Positions 45,484 through 53,511 of a stretch of DNA of 64,000 nucleotides are shown here, one piece after another; the first letter of the stretch is position 1, and each line of letters starts with the position of its first letter. This stretch comes from Pseudomonas sp. GV071 (GTDB taxonomy: Bacteria > Pseudomonadota > Gammaproteobacteria > Pseudomonadales > Pseudomonadaceae). The translations under genes were made by a program, and so were the position numbers. A model generated the notes under the pieces. The model was given only the letters and a program-made list of their open reading frames with translations. It had not been told where the DNA came from and made no database searches. The stretch lies in the NCBI RefSeq assembly GCF_003050835.1, contig NZ_QAOJ01000017.1:55739-119738 (forward strand), written 5' to 3'.

Positions 45484-46529
45484 ATATCAAAGAAGCGCTC
45501 AACCGTGTGGTCGCCCAGCTCGACCTGACTACCGAGGAAATGCAGGACGTGATGCGCGAGATCATGACCGGGCAGTGCACCGACGCGCAGATCGGTGCCT
45601 TCCTGATGGGCATGCGCATGAAGAGCGAAACCATCGACGAGATCGTCGGCGCGGTATCGGTGATGCGCGAGCTGGCGGCGCAGGTTGAACTGCCAACGCT
45701 CAAGCACGTGGTCGACGTGGTCGGCACCGGCGGCGATGGCGCGAACATCTTCAACGTCTCCACCGCAGCGGCGTTTGTCGTCGCGGCGGCGGGCGGCAAG
45801 GTGGCCAAGCATGGCAACCGTGCGGTGTCGGGCAAGAGCGGCAGCGCCGACTTGCTGGAAGCGGCCGGAATCTTTCTGGAGCTGACCCCGGTGCAGGTTG
45901 CGCGCTGCATCGACAGCGTCGGCGTCGGGTTCATGTTCGCCCAGGTGCACCACAAGGCCATGAAGTACGCGGCTGGTCCGCGTCGTGAAATGGGCCTGCG
46001 CACCTTGTTCAATATGCTCGGCCCGCTGACCAATCCGGCCGGGGTCAAACATCAGGTGGTGGGTGTGTTCAGCCAGGAGCTGTGCCGTCCACTGGCCGAG
46101 GTGCTCAAGCGCCTGGGCAGCGAACACATTCTGGTGGTGCATTCGCGCGATGGCCTGGACGAGTTCAGCCTGGCCGCACCGACCCACGTGGCGGAGCTGA
46201 AAGACGGCCAGATCACTGAGTACGATGTGCGCCCGGAAGACTTTGGCATCACCAGCCAGACCCTGATGGGCCTGGAAGTGGCCAGCCCGGCAGCTTCGCT
46301 GGAGCTGATCCGCGACGCCCTCGGCCGACGCAAAACCGAAGCCGGGAAAAAAGCCGGCGATTTGATTGTGCTGAATGCGGGCGCCGCCCTGTATGCCGCC
46401 GATTTAGCGACTAGCCTGCATGAAGGTGTGCAACTGGCCCATGACGCCCTGCACACCGGTTTGGCGCGGGAAAAGATGGAAGAATTGGCGTCCTTTACGG
46501 CGGTGTTCCGCCAGGAGAATCAAGCGTGA
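45480..46529 (+). CDS. trpD: Anthranilate phosphoribosyltransferase TrpD
   Basis: A 349-residue transferase joining anthranilate to PRPP. The GTGGDG motif (VVGTGGDGANIFNVST), KHGNRAVSGKSGSADLLEAAG and the metal-binding DGLDEFSL stretch are intact. It overlaps trpG by 4 bp (ATGA) and trpC by 4 bp (GTGA), giving a coupled trpGDC unit. Confidence 0.98.
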   Translation: MNIKEALNRVVAQLDLTTEEMQDVMREIMTGQCTDAQIGAFLMGMRMKSETIDEIVGAVSVMRELAAQVELPTLKHVVDVVGTGGDGANIFNVSTAAAFVVAAAGGKVAKHGNRAVSGKSGSADLLEAAGIFLELTPVQVARCIDSVGVGFMFAQVHHKAMKYAAGPRREMGLRTLFNMLGPLTNPAGVKHQVVGVFSQELCRPLAEVLKRLGSEHILVVHSRDGLDEFSLAAPTHVAELKDGQITEYDVRPEDFGITSQTLMGLEVASPAASLELIRDALGRRKTEAGKKAGDLIVLNAGAALYAADLATSLHEGVQLAHDALHTGLAREKMEELASFTAVFRQENQA

Positions 46530-47353
46530 GTGTGCCTACCGTCCTGGAGAAGATTCTCGCCCGCAAGGCCGAAGAGGTTGCCGCGCGCAAAGCAGTGGTG
46601 AGCCTGGCGGAAGTCGAGCGTGAAGCACGCGCTGCCGATGCGCCGCGCGGCTTCGCCAATGCCTTGCTGGCGGCTGCGAAAAGCAAGCAGCCGGGGGTTA
46701 TCGCCGAGGTGAAAAAAGCCTCGCCGAGCAAAGGCGTGCTGCGCGAAAACTTCGATCCGGTGGAAATCGCCCAGAGTTATGAAGCGGGCGGCGCGGCATG
46801 CTTGTCGGTGCTCACCGATATCGACTTCTTCCAGGGTGCCGATCACTACCTGCAGCAAGCCCGTGCGGCCTGCGGTTTGCCGGTGATTCGCAAAGACTTC
46901 ATGATTGACCCGTACCAGATCGTCGAATCCCGTGCGCTGGGCGCCGACTGCATCCTGCTGATCGTCTCGGCGCTGGATGACGTGCAGATGGCCGAGCTGG
47001 CCGCGGTGGCCAAATCGGTGAACCTCGATGTGCTGGTGGAAGTGCACGACGGTGAAGAGCTCGACCGAGCTCTGAAGGTGCTGGATACCCCGCTGGTGGG
47101 CATCAACAACCGCAACCTGCATACCTTCGAAGTCAGCCTGGAAACCACCCTCGACCTGCTGCCGCGCATTCCCCGCGAGCGCATGGTGGTGACTGAGAGC
47201 GGCATCATGAATCGCGCCGACGTCGAGTTGATGGAAATCAGCAATGTGTACGGCTTCCTGGTGGGCGAAGCATTTATGCGCGCAGCCAACCCGGGGCTGG
47301 AATTGCAGCGCTTGTTTTTCCCTGAGCGCAGAGGGCCGGTGAGCATCGATTGA
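46526..47353 (+). CDS. trpC: Indole-3-glycerol phosphate synthase TrpC
   Basis: A 275-residue TIM-barrel enzyme forming indole-3-glycerol phosphate. It starts with GTG overlapping the trpD stop. Conserved PGVIAEVKKASPSKGVLR, SVLTDIDFFQG, IRKDFMIDPYQI, INNRNLHTFEV and TESGIM are intact, with catalytic Lys and Glu residues at usual places. It is not fused to TrpF, as expected for Pseudomonas, where trpF is elsewhere. A REP doublet and a terminator follow. Confidence 0.98.
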   Translation: MSVPTVLEKILARKAEEVAARKAVVSLAEVEREARAADAPRGFANALLAAAKSKQPGVIAEVKKASPSKGVLRENFDPVEIAQSYEAGGAACLSVLTDIDFFQGADHYLQQARAACGLPVIRKDFMIDPYQIVESRALGADCILLIVSALDDVQMAELAAVAKSVNLDVLVEVHDGEELDRALKVLDTPLVGINNRNLHTFEVSLETTLDLLPRIPRERMVVTESGIMNRADVELMEISNVYGFLVGEAFMRAANPGLELQRLFFPERRGPVSID

Positions 47354-47363
47354 GGTCTGTCCT

Positions 47364-47425
47364 GTGGGAGGGGCTTTAGCCGCGAGCTTTTAAAATCAAG
47401 AGCATCGCGGCTAAAGCCCCCCCAC
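47364..47425. repeat. REP doublet (REPIN), GTGGGAGGGG type, slightly decayed
   Basis: Left arm 47364-47385 is identical to that at 15361-15382. The right arm, 47405-47425, has lost one base (C run in place of CCCCTCCC). It sits between the convergent trpC and vfr. Confidence 0.88.
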
Positions 47426-47457
47426 AAAAGCTCCACGTCTGGAAAAACCGACACAAA

Positions 47458-47490
47458 TAAAAAGGCCAGCTCCGAAGCTGGCCTTTTTAT
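47458..47490. terminator. Bidirectional intrinsic terminator between trpC and vfr
   Basis: Perfect 12-base arms AAAAAGGCCAGC (47459-47470) and GCTGGCCTTTTT (47477-47488) with a 6-base loop. Confidence 0.85.
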
Positions 47491-47520
47491 TGTTCGCGTT
47501 TTTATCCGAGCCTTGTGGGC

Positions 47521-48165
47521 TTAGCGGGTTCCGAACACCACCATGGTTTTACCTTTGACGTTGACCAGGCCTTGCTCTTCAAGCGCCTTGAGGACACGTC
47601 CCACCATCTCCCGCGAGCAACCGACAATGCGGCCGATTTCCTGACGGGTGATCTTGATTTGCATACCGTCGGGATGGGTCATGGCGTCGGGCTGTTTGCA
47701 CAGATCGAGCAGGGTGCGTGCTACGCGGCCCGTGACGTCGAGGAACGCCAGGTCTCCCACTTTTCGGGTGGTGTTGCGCAGGCGTTCGGCCATCTGGCTG
47801 CCCAGGGCGTAGAGAATGTCCGGGTCTTGCTGGGTGAGTTCGCGGAACTTGGCGTAGCTCAGTTCAGCCACTTCACATTCGGTTTTTGCCCGTACCCAGG
47901 CACTGCGTTCTTTCTCGATGCCGTCCTTTTCGAACAGACCCATTTCACCGAAGAAGTCGCCCGAATTGAGGTAGGCGATGATCATTTCGCGTCCGTCATC
48001 ATCCTCGATGAGAATGGTGACCGAACCTTTGACAATAAAGAACAGCGTCTCGCCGCGATCACCTGCGTAGATGATGGTGCTCTTGGCGGTGTAACGACGG
48101 CGGTGACAGTGCGCGAGCAGCTTGTCGATGTTCTTTATTTTTGGTGTGAGAGTTATAGCTACCAT
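47521..48165 (-). CDS. vfr: cAMP-dependent global regulator Vfr (CRP family)
   Basis: A 214-residue CRP homologue. The cyclic-nucleotide domain includes AGDRGETLFFIVKGSVTI and the cAMP-contact block SGDFFGEMGLFE, with Arg and Ser-Ala following (ERSAWVRAK). The helix-turn-helix TRQEIGRIVGCSREMVGRVLKALEEQGLV is the CRP recognition helix type. In P. aeruginosa Vfr controls virulence and quorum genes; in P. fluorescens and P. putida the orthologue has milder roles. It is divergent from the OsmC-like gene, with a 237-bp regulatory region between. Confidence 0.96.
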   Translation of the reverse strand: MVAITLTPKIKNIDKLLAHCHRRRYTAKSTIIYAGDRGETLFFIVKGSVTILIEDDDGREMIIAYLNSGDFFGEMGLFEKDGIEKERSAWVRAKTECEVAELSYAKFRELTQQDPDILYALGSQMAERLRNTTRKVGDLAFLDVTGRVARTLLDLCKQPDAMTHPDGMQIKITRQEIGRIVGCSREMVGRVLKALEEQGLVNVKGKTMVVFGTR

Positions 48166-48402
48166 GCCCTAGCCCCGAAGAAAAAAATAAGTGCAACCCA
48201 TTGTCTAGCAGCAATTTTTTTAATAGTTATTCGAGCAAGTGTGCCAGTAATTTGTCGTCAGCTTAACAGACAGTCACCGCCGTTAGTCGGTTTTGCGACG
48301 TGGCTAACAGTGGCGGCAGTCTATCGACCTGTCGAGCTTGAGTAAGTTGGTCTATAAGCCTGTGCTAAGCTGCCCGTCCCTTTTAACAGCGGAGACGTGG
48401 CA

Positions 48403-48825
48403 ATGAAAGCGCGGATTCAGTGGGCTGGCGAAGCTCTTTTCCTCGGTGAGTCTGGCAGTGGCCATGTGGTCGTGATGGATGGCCCGCCGGAGAGCGGCGG
48501 GCGCAACCTCGGCGTGCGGCCGATGGAGATGGTGTTGATCGGCCTCGGCGGTTGCACCAACTACGATGTGGTCAGCATCCTGAAGAAATCCCGACAGCCG
48601 GTGGAAAGCTGCGAGGCGTTTCTGGAAGCCGAACGCGCCAGCGAAGAGCCGAAAGTGTTCACCAAGATCCACGTGCATTTCGTGGTCAAAGGCCGCGGCT
48701 TGAAAGAGGCGCAGGTCAAACGTGCGGTGGAGCTGTCGGCCGAGAAGTACTGCTCGGCTTCGATCATGCTCAGCCGTGGTGGCGTGGAAATTACCCACGA
48801 CTACGAAATCATCGAACTGGGTTAA
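48403..48825 (+). CDS. OsmC family protein
   Basis: A 140-residue OsmC/Ohr-fold protein. ATG at 48403 is preferred because GGAG lies 8 nt before it; a GTG two codons earlier is too close to the ribosome site. The fold signature includes RPMEMVLIGLGGCTNYDVVSILKK with the first redox Cys and EKYCSASIMLS with the second. Members reduce organic hydroperoxides; this subgroup (next to vfr in Pseudomonas) has not been tested as far as I know. Confidence 0.9.
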   Translation: MKARIQWAGEALFLGESGSGHVVVMDGPPESGGRNLGVRPMEMVLIGLGGCTNYDVVSILKKSRQPVESCEAFLEAERASEEPKVFTKIHVHFVVKGRGLKEAQVKRAVELSAEKYCSASIMLSRGGVEITHDYEIIELG

Positions 48826-49089
48826 TCGTCCCGACACGTTCCGATCATAAAGCGGCGCACACTCGGCCCATCGAAGGTCAGTGGCAAAGGCGCTGGCAGC
48901 CGCTAGCCGACCTCTGCATAATGGCGCCCCTTTTTCCGGGGCGTCGCCAAGAGCGCGGCGCCACGAACCCATACCCAAAATCGCCAAAGCGAAGAGGTGT
49001 TAACCGTCCTACGCAGCTGTGTTGTTCACAACTGACGGGCATGCTCGATCACGCGGCTTTGCCGCATCGTTAAAAGAGAGTTCCTTACG
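48826..49089 (+). other. Leader/promoter region of speD
   Basis: This 264-bp gap has no gene. CATAAT at 48917-48922, with a weak TGGCAG 17 bp upstream, may be a promoter, followed at once by a GCGCCCC...GGGGCG hairpin (48925-48943). That leaves a leader of about 160 nt before speD, possibly regulatory. Confidence 0.35.
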
Positions 49090-49884
49090 GTGAAAAGCAA
49101 ACTCAAGCTCCACGGGTTCAACAACCTGACGAAGACCTTGAGCTTCAACATCTATGACATCTGCTACGCGGAAACGCCGGAAGACCAGCAGGCCTACGTC
49201 CAGTACATCAATACCGAGTACGACGCAGCGCGGCTGACGCAGATTCTCACGGATGTCGTCGACATTATCGGTGCCAATATCCTCAACATCGCCCGCCAGG
49301 ATTACGATCCGCAAGGCGCTAGCGTGACCATTCTGATCTCCGAGCAACCGGTCACACCGACCGAAAGCCAGATCGAGGAATCCCCAGGCCCGCTCCCCGA
49401 TACCATCCTCGCGCACCTGGATAAAAGTCATATCACTGTGCACACCTACCCGGAAATTCACCCGGTAGATGGCATTGCCACGTTCCGCGTGGATATCGAC
49501 GTATCCACCTGCGGCGTGATCTCACCGCTCAAGGCGCTCAACTACCTGATTCACCAGTTCGACTCGGACATCGTCACCGTCGACTACCGCGTGCGCGGCT
49601 TCACCCGCGACGTGCAGGGCAAGAAACACTTCATCGACCACGAGATCAATTCGATCCAGAACTACCTCTCCGACGACACGCAAGCGGCCTACCAGATGAC
49701 CGACGTGAACGTGTACCAGGAGAACCTGTTCCACACCAAGATGCTGCTCAAAGAATTCGAGCTGGATAACTACCTGTTTGGTGATGCCACGCAGAATTTG
49801 TCTGCCGAGCAACGGGAGACGGTGACCAAGCGCGTGAAGCACGAGATGCTGGAGATCTTCTACGCCCGCAATATGGTTGGCTAA
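49090..49884 (+). CDS. speD: S-adenosylmethionine decarboxylase proenzyme
   Basis: A 264-residue pyruvoyl enzyme that makes decarboxylated SAM, the aminopropyl donor for spermidine. GTG start after AAGAGAGTTCC. The self-cleavage site is the LDKSHITVHTYPE segment, with Ser113 becoming the pyruvoyl group; STCGVISPLKALNYL follows. Length and motifs match the long E. coli-type enzyme. No speE is adjacent. Monocistronic, followed by an inverted repeat and a terminator. Confidence 0.97.
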   Translation: MKSKLKLHGFNNLTKTLSFNIYDICYAETPEDQQAYVQYINTEYDAARLTQILTDVVDIIGANILNIARQDYDPQGASVTILISEQPVTPTESQIEESPGPLPDTILAHLDKSHITVHTYPEIHPVDGIATFRVDIDVSTCGVISPLKALNYLIHQFDSDIVTVDYRVRGFTRDVQGKKHFIDHEINSIQNYLSDDTQAAYQMTDVNVYQENLFHTKMLLKEFELDNYLFGDATQNLSAEQRETVTKRVKHEMLEIFYARNMVG

Positions 49885-49916
49885 GCGAACGGCTGCGCGT
49901 CGGCATTGCTGCGTTG

Positions 49917-49973
49917 AAAAGGCTTTTTGAATGCTCATTGGCTACAGCGCAACTGCGCTTCAAAAAGCCTTTT
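49917..49973. repeat. 15-bp perfect inverted repeat downstream of speD
   Basis: AAAAGGCTTTTTGAA (49917-49931) and TTCAAAAAGCCTTTT (49959-49973) enclose 27 bases. The flanks (GCATTGCTGCG before, CGCCTTGCACTGC after) look familiar from other Pseudomonas intergenic regions, so this may be a dispersed palindromic element different from the REP doublets. No second copy occurs in the window. Confidence 0.6.
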
Positions 49974-50035
49974 CGCCTTGCACTGCTCTAGCTCGCTCGT
50001 TCTTGAACGGCGTGATGGCAAGACACGCAAAAAGC

Positions 50036-50062
50036 AAAAAGCCCGCGTAAGCGGGCTTTTTT
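50036..50062. terminator. Bidirectional intrinsic terminator between speD and coq7
   Basis: AAAAAGCCCGC-GTAA-GCGGGCTTTTTT, a short strong hairpin with A and T runs, between convergent genes. Confidence 0.85.
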
Positions 50063-50074
50063 ATGGGCGGCGAA

Positions 50075-50722
50075 TTAGATGCGGTAGGTGCTCTTGGTCA
50101 TCACCTTCGACAACAAGCTCATGCCGAACTTCACCGGCCGTGGAAAGCGATAACCGCCAGCTTCCAAGGCACTGGCCGAATGCTGCGCTTCATCGCTCAG
50201 CATCTGCTCCAGAATCGCCCGCGACTTTTCGTCTTCAACGGGAATCTGCGTGAGGTGATCGTCCAGGTGTTTGCACACCTGATCTTCAGTGGCGGCCACA
50301 AAGCCGAGACTGACCTTGTCGCTGATCAAACCGGCCACCGCGCCCACCCCAAACGACAACCCATAAAACACCGGATTGAGAATGCTCGGGTGGCTGCCCA
50401 GTTCGCGGATGCGTTGTTCGCACCAGGCCAGGTGGTCGATCTCTTCTTCGGCCGCGTGCTCCATGGCTTTACGTACATGGGGCAGTTTGGCGGTCAGCGC
50501 CTGGCCCTGGTACAGCGCCTGGGCGCAGACCTCGCCGGTGTGGTTGACGCGCATCAGCCCGGCCACGTGGCGGGTGTCATCGGCATTCAATTCGACATCG
50601 GGTTGGGTCAGCCCTGGGGAGGGGCGATACGGTTGCCCGCTGAACGGCAGCAGGGTACGCAGGGCGGCATCGGCCTGCAGCAGCAGGCGGTCGACAGGGG
50701 AGTAGTGGCGTTCGGTAGCCAT
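50075..50722 (-). CDS. coq7: 2-polyprenyl-3-methyl-6-methoxy-1,4-benzoquinone monooxygenase Coq7
   Basis: A 215-residue di-iron hydroxylase for the last ring hydroxylation of ubiquinone synthesis. The start at 50722 (MATERHYSPVDRLLLQAD) follows GGAGGT; the frame stays open upstream, but only as a shadow of the next gene. Iron ligands are seen in RVNHTGEVCAQ, HAAEEEIDHLAWCE and SDEAQHSASALEAGG. Unlike E. coli, which uses UbiF, Pseudomonas has the Coq7-type enzyme. Confidence 0.96.
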   Translation of the reverse strand: MATERHYSPVDRLLLQADAALRTLLPFSGQPYRPSPGLTQPDVELNADDTRHVAGLMRVNHTGEVCAQALYQGQALTAKLPHVRKAMEHAAEEEIDHLAWCEQRIRELGSHPSILNPVFYGLSFGVGAVAGLISDKVSLGFVAATEDQVCKHLDDHLTQIPVEDEKSRAILEQMLSDEAQHSASALEAGGYRFPRPVKFGMSLLSKVMTKSTYRI

Positions 50723-50787
50723 GGGGGTACCTCCGGAAAAGTCTGTCGGCAGTTTACTCCAATCGCCTGGCACGGTCTTGATCGTGG

Positions 50788-51591
50788 TCAGGGCAGCTCG
50801 CGCAGCACCCGAAACCCTAGCGCATAGTCGTCGGTGCCGGGCTGCTTCTGGTCGCGAAAGCTGCTGCGCAGGTAGGTCGGGCCGCTGTTCCAGGCGCCGC
50901 CACGGACTACCCGCGGGCTCTGGTCGAGGGGGCTGGCGGCCTGTTGCTCGCTGCCATCGAAGGGGGTGACGAAGCGCGAGGCGGTCCATTCCCAGACATT
51001 GCCGGCGGTGTCGTACAGGCCAAATGCGTTGGGCGCGAACTGGCCGACCTGGCTGGATTTGTACTGGTCTGAGCGCGGCGAGCCGCAGCCTCTGCAGTGC
51101 GCGCGCGGGTGGTCTTCCGGGCTGTCGAGCTGCTCGCCCCACCAATAGAAGCTGCTGGCGCCCCCGCGAGCGGCGTATTCCCACTCGGCTTCAGTGGGCA
51201 ACCGGTAGCGCTGACCGGTGATTTTCGACAGCCACTGCAGGTAACTCTGCACATCGAACCAGGACACATGAATCACCGGCCGCTGCTCGGACAAGCCCCA
51301 GCCTTCGTTATCCGGCAGCGCCTTACCCGTGGCGCGGGCATAGCGTTGCCAGTCGGCGAAGGTCAGTTCGAAGCGGCCGATGGCGAAGGGTTTGGCGATG
51401 CTGACCGGGTGCGCGGGCTGTTCGTTGTAGTTGCCACGACCAGTACTGTCGCCAAACAGGAACTGGCCGGCCGGCACCTTCACCAGTTCGGGGCCGGGCT
51501 CATTGCTGGCCAGGGTGTCGTGGAAGACTTCAACGGCGCCGGCCTGGGTGCTCAACAGGCCGGCCAGGCCCAGGGCAATAAACGACCGCAT
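50788..51591 (-). CDS. SUMF1-fold (formylglycine-generating-enzyme-like) secreted protein
   Basis: A 267-residue protein with a signal peptide (MRSFIALGLAGLLSTQAGA). The fold signature is clear: VPAGQFLFGD, RFELTFADWQRYA, VSWFDVQSYLQWLS, YRLPTEAEWEYAARGG, GNVWEWTAS, VVRGGAW...RSSFR. The C-terminal active-site Cys pair of true formylglycine-generating enzymes is absent; the only cysteines, CRGC, are mid-protein. It is therefore more likely a binding or structural member. The start overlaps the HIT gene stop by 1 bp. Confidence 0.85.
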   Translation of the reverse strand: MRSFIALGLAGLLSTQAGAVEVFHDTLASNEPGPELVKVPAGQFLFGDSTGRGNYNEQPAHPVSIAKPFAIGRFELTFADWQRYARATGKALPDNEGWGLSEQRPVIHVSWFDVQSYLQWLSKITGQRYRLPTEAEWEYAARGGASSFYWWGEQLDSPEDHPRAHCRGCGSPRSDQYKSSQVGQFAPNAFGLYDTAGNVWEWTASRFVTPFDGSEQQAASPLDQSPRVVRGGAWNSGPTYLRSSFRDQKQPGTDDYALGFRVLRELP

Positions 51592-51929
51592 CAACCCGGC
51601 GGCCAGGCCAGTTGGCGCTTACCGAGAACATGCATATGGATGTGGTAGACGGTTTGCCCGCCGTCCTCGTTGCAGTTCATCACCGCGCGAAAGCCCTGTT
51701 CGCAGCCTTGCTCTTTGGCCAGGCGTTGGGCGGTGAACAGCATGTGCCCGGCAAGTGCTTTGTCGTCTTCGCCGAGGTCATGCAGGGTGGCGATGTGTTT
51801 TTTCGGGATCACCAGGAAGTGCACAGGCGCCTGTGGGCCAATATCGTGAAACGCGACAACCTGGTCGTCTTCATAAAGCTTGCGCGCGGGAATGTCCCCG
51901 GCGACGATCTTGCAGAACAGACAGTCCAC
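51591..51929 (-). CDS. HIT-family nucleotide hydrolase (HinT type)
   Basis: A 112-residue protein with GTG start at 51929 (MDCLFCKIVAGDIPARKLYEDDQVVAFHDI), chosen for GGAGA upstream and family alignment. The catalytic histidine triad is HIHMHVL. Two Cys near the N-terminus (CLFC) are common in this group. HinT enzymes hydrolyse nucleoside phosphoramidates such as lysyl-AMP. It is coupled to the SUMF1-fold gene and divergent from the AAA ATPase gene. Confidence 0.94.
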   Translation of the reverse strand: MDCLFCKIVAGDIPARKLYEDDQVVAFHDIGPQAPVHFLVIPKKHIATLHDLGEDDKALAGHMLFTAQRLAKEQGCEQGFRAVMNCNEDGGQTVYHIHMHVLGKRQLAWPPG

Positions 51930-52026
51930 GGACAGGTCTCCAGCTGGCGATAGGAAGCCGGAGTTTAACCACGCAAGCCAGCGACGGCGAGTACGCATGC
52001 CGTTCGGTGGCCGTTAGGGAGCAGGT

Positions 52027-53508
52027 GTGAAGAACGATATCCATGACTTGGGGCTAGTGCTCGATTCCAAAGTGAAGCTGGTGGTGATCGAGTCCTGGGA
52101 TGAGCAGCGGGTGATGGAAACCCTCACCAGCCTCGCGGTAAAACGCGGGCTGGGGTTGTACACCTGGGCGGTGACCGAGGGCATGCAGAAGCTCGGCTTT
52201 GGCGGCGACCCGCAGGGCGATCTGCCCAGCTTCGAGCCGGACGCTGCGCTGCGCCTGATCAAGCACGACCCGCTGCCCAACCTCTACGTGCTCTGCGACC
52301 TGCACCCGTTCATGGAGGAAAACCCCAAGCTGGTGCGCCTGCTCAAGGAAATCGCCATGGCCGAGGGCGCGCACAAGCCCACGGTGGTGTTGGTTTCCCA
52401 CGCCCTCAAGCTGCCGCCGGAAGTGCAGCGTTATGCCGCGCGCTTCAGCCTGGCGTTGCCTGCCGAAGACGAACTGCTGGCCATCGTTCGTGAAGAGGCG
52501 GCGCGCTGGAGTGAGCGCAACCGTGGCGCGCGGGTGCGCACCGACAACCGCACCCTGCAGCAAGTGGTGAAGAATCTGCGCGGCATGAGCCACGCCGAAG
52601 CACGGGTGCTGGCCCGCGGGGTGATATGCAACGACGGCGCGATCACCCAGGAAGATTTGCCCGAACTGAACAAGACCAAATTCAAACTGCTCGACCTGGA
52701 AGGCGTGCTCAGCTTCGAGCACGACACCGCGCGTTTTGCCGAGGTCGGCGGTTTGCTCAACCTCAAGCGCTGGTTGTCCGAGCGCCAAGACATCTTCCTC
52801 GCCGGCAAGGCTGCCGACCTGCCCAAGGGCATGTTGCTGGTGGGTGTGCAGGGCGGTGGCAAAAGCCTGGCGGCGAAAGCGGTGGCCGGGCTCTGGGGCT
52901 TGCCGTTGCTGCGCCTGGATTTCGCCTGCCTGTACAACAAATTCTTCGGCGAAACCGAACGCAACCTGCGTGAAGCCTTGCGCCTGGCCGAGCAGATGGC
53001 GCCATGCGTGCTGTGGATGGACGAGGTGGAAAAAGGCCTGGCCAGCGGCGACCACGACGGCGGCGTGAGCCAGCGCGTGCTCGGCACCCTGCTGACCTGG
53101 ATGGCCGAACGCAAGGCGCCGGTGTTCATGGTTGCTACCGCCAACGCCATCGACCGTCTGCCGCCGGAGCTGGTGCGCAAAGGGCGTTTCGATGAGCTGT
53201 TTTTTGTCGACTTGCCGGATGCCGAAACCCGCGCCGATATCTTCCGCATCCACCTGCTGCGCCGCGAGCTGGACCCTGCCAGCTTCGACCTGAAGCAACT
53301 GGCGACGGTCAGTGATGGTTTTACCGGTGCCGAGATCGAGCAAGTTGTGGTCAGCGCCCTGTATGCCGGGCAGGCCCAGCAACAGGCGGTGGATCAGGCC
53401 TTGCTGCTGCGCAATATCAGCGGCACGGCGCCGCTGTCGGTGGTGATGGCCGAAGACCTGGCCGGGCTGCGCGCCTGGGCGGCGGGTCGCACAGTGTCGG
53501 CCGGCTAG
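52027..53508 (+). CDS. Ycf46-like AAA+ ATPase
   Basis: A 493-residue ATPase, GTG start. The N-terminal 230 residues are a degenerate P-loop-like domain (KLVVIESWDEQRVMETL...LYVLCDLHPF). The C-terminal AAA+ module has Walker A GVQGGGKS, Walker B CVLWMDEVEK, an Arg-rich sensor segment RKGRFDELFFVDLPDAETR and sensor 2 SDGFTGAEIEQ. This two-part layout is that of cyanobacterial/plastid Ycf46, linked to inorganic carbon use there; the role in Pseudomonas is unknown. Its stop lies 3 bp from that of the convergent SDR gene, with no terminator seen. Confidence 0.88.
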   Translation: MKNDIHDLGLVLDSKVKLVVIESWDEQRVMETLTSLAVKRGLGLYTWAVTEGMQKLGFGGDPQGDLPSFEPDAALRLIKHDPLPNLYVLCDLHPFMEENPKLVRLLKEIAMAEGAHKPTVVLVSHALKLPPEVQRYAARFSLALPAEDELLAIVREEAARWSERNRGARVRTDNRTLQQVVKNLRGMSHAEARVLARGVICNDGAITQEDLPELNKTKFKLLDLEGVLSFEHDTARFAEVGGLLNLKRWLSERQDIFLAGKAADLPKGMLLVGVQGGGKSLAAKAVAGLWGLPLLRLDFACLYNKFFGETERNLREALRLAEQMAPCVLWMDEVEKGLASGDHDGGVSQRVLGTLLTWMAERKAPVFMVATANAIDRLPPELVRKGRFDELFFVDLPDAETRADIFRIHLLRRELDPASFDLKQLATVSDGFTGAEIEQVVVSALYAGQAQQQAVDQALLLRNISGTAPLSVVMAEDLAGLRAWAAGRTVSAG

Positions 53509-53511
53509 GAC

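Noticed and set aside
48166..48402. Vfr binding site upstream of vfr (autoregulation)
   Set aside because: A TGTG-containing stretch near 48240 lacks the matching inverted half; too weak to list.
50723..51184. N-terminal extension of Coq7 into the upstream gene
   Set aside because: The extension is Arg/Ala-rich shadow sequence of the SUMF1-fold gene; GGAGGT precedes the ATG at 50722.
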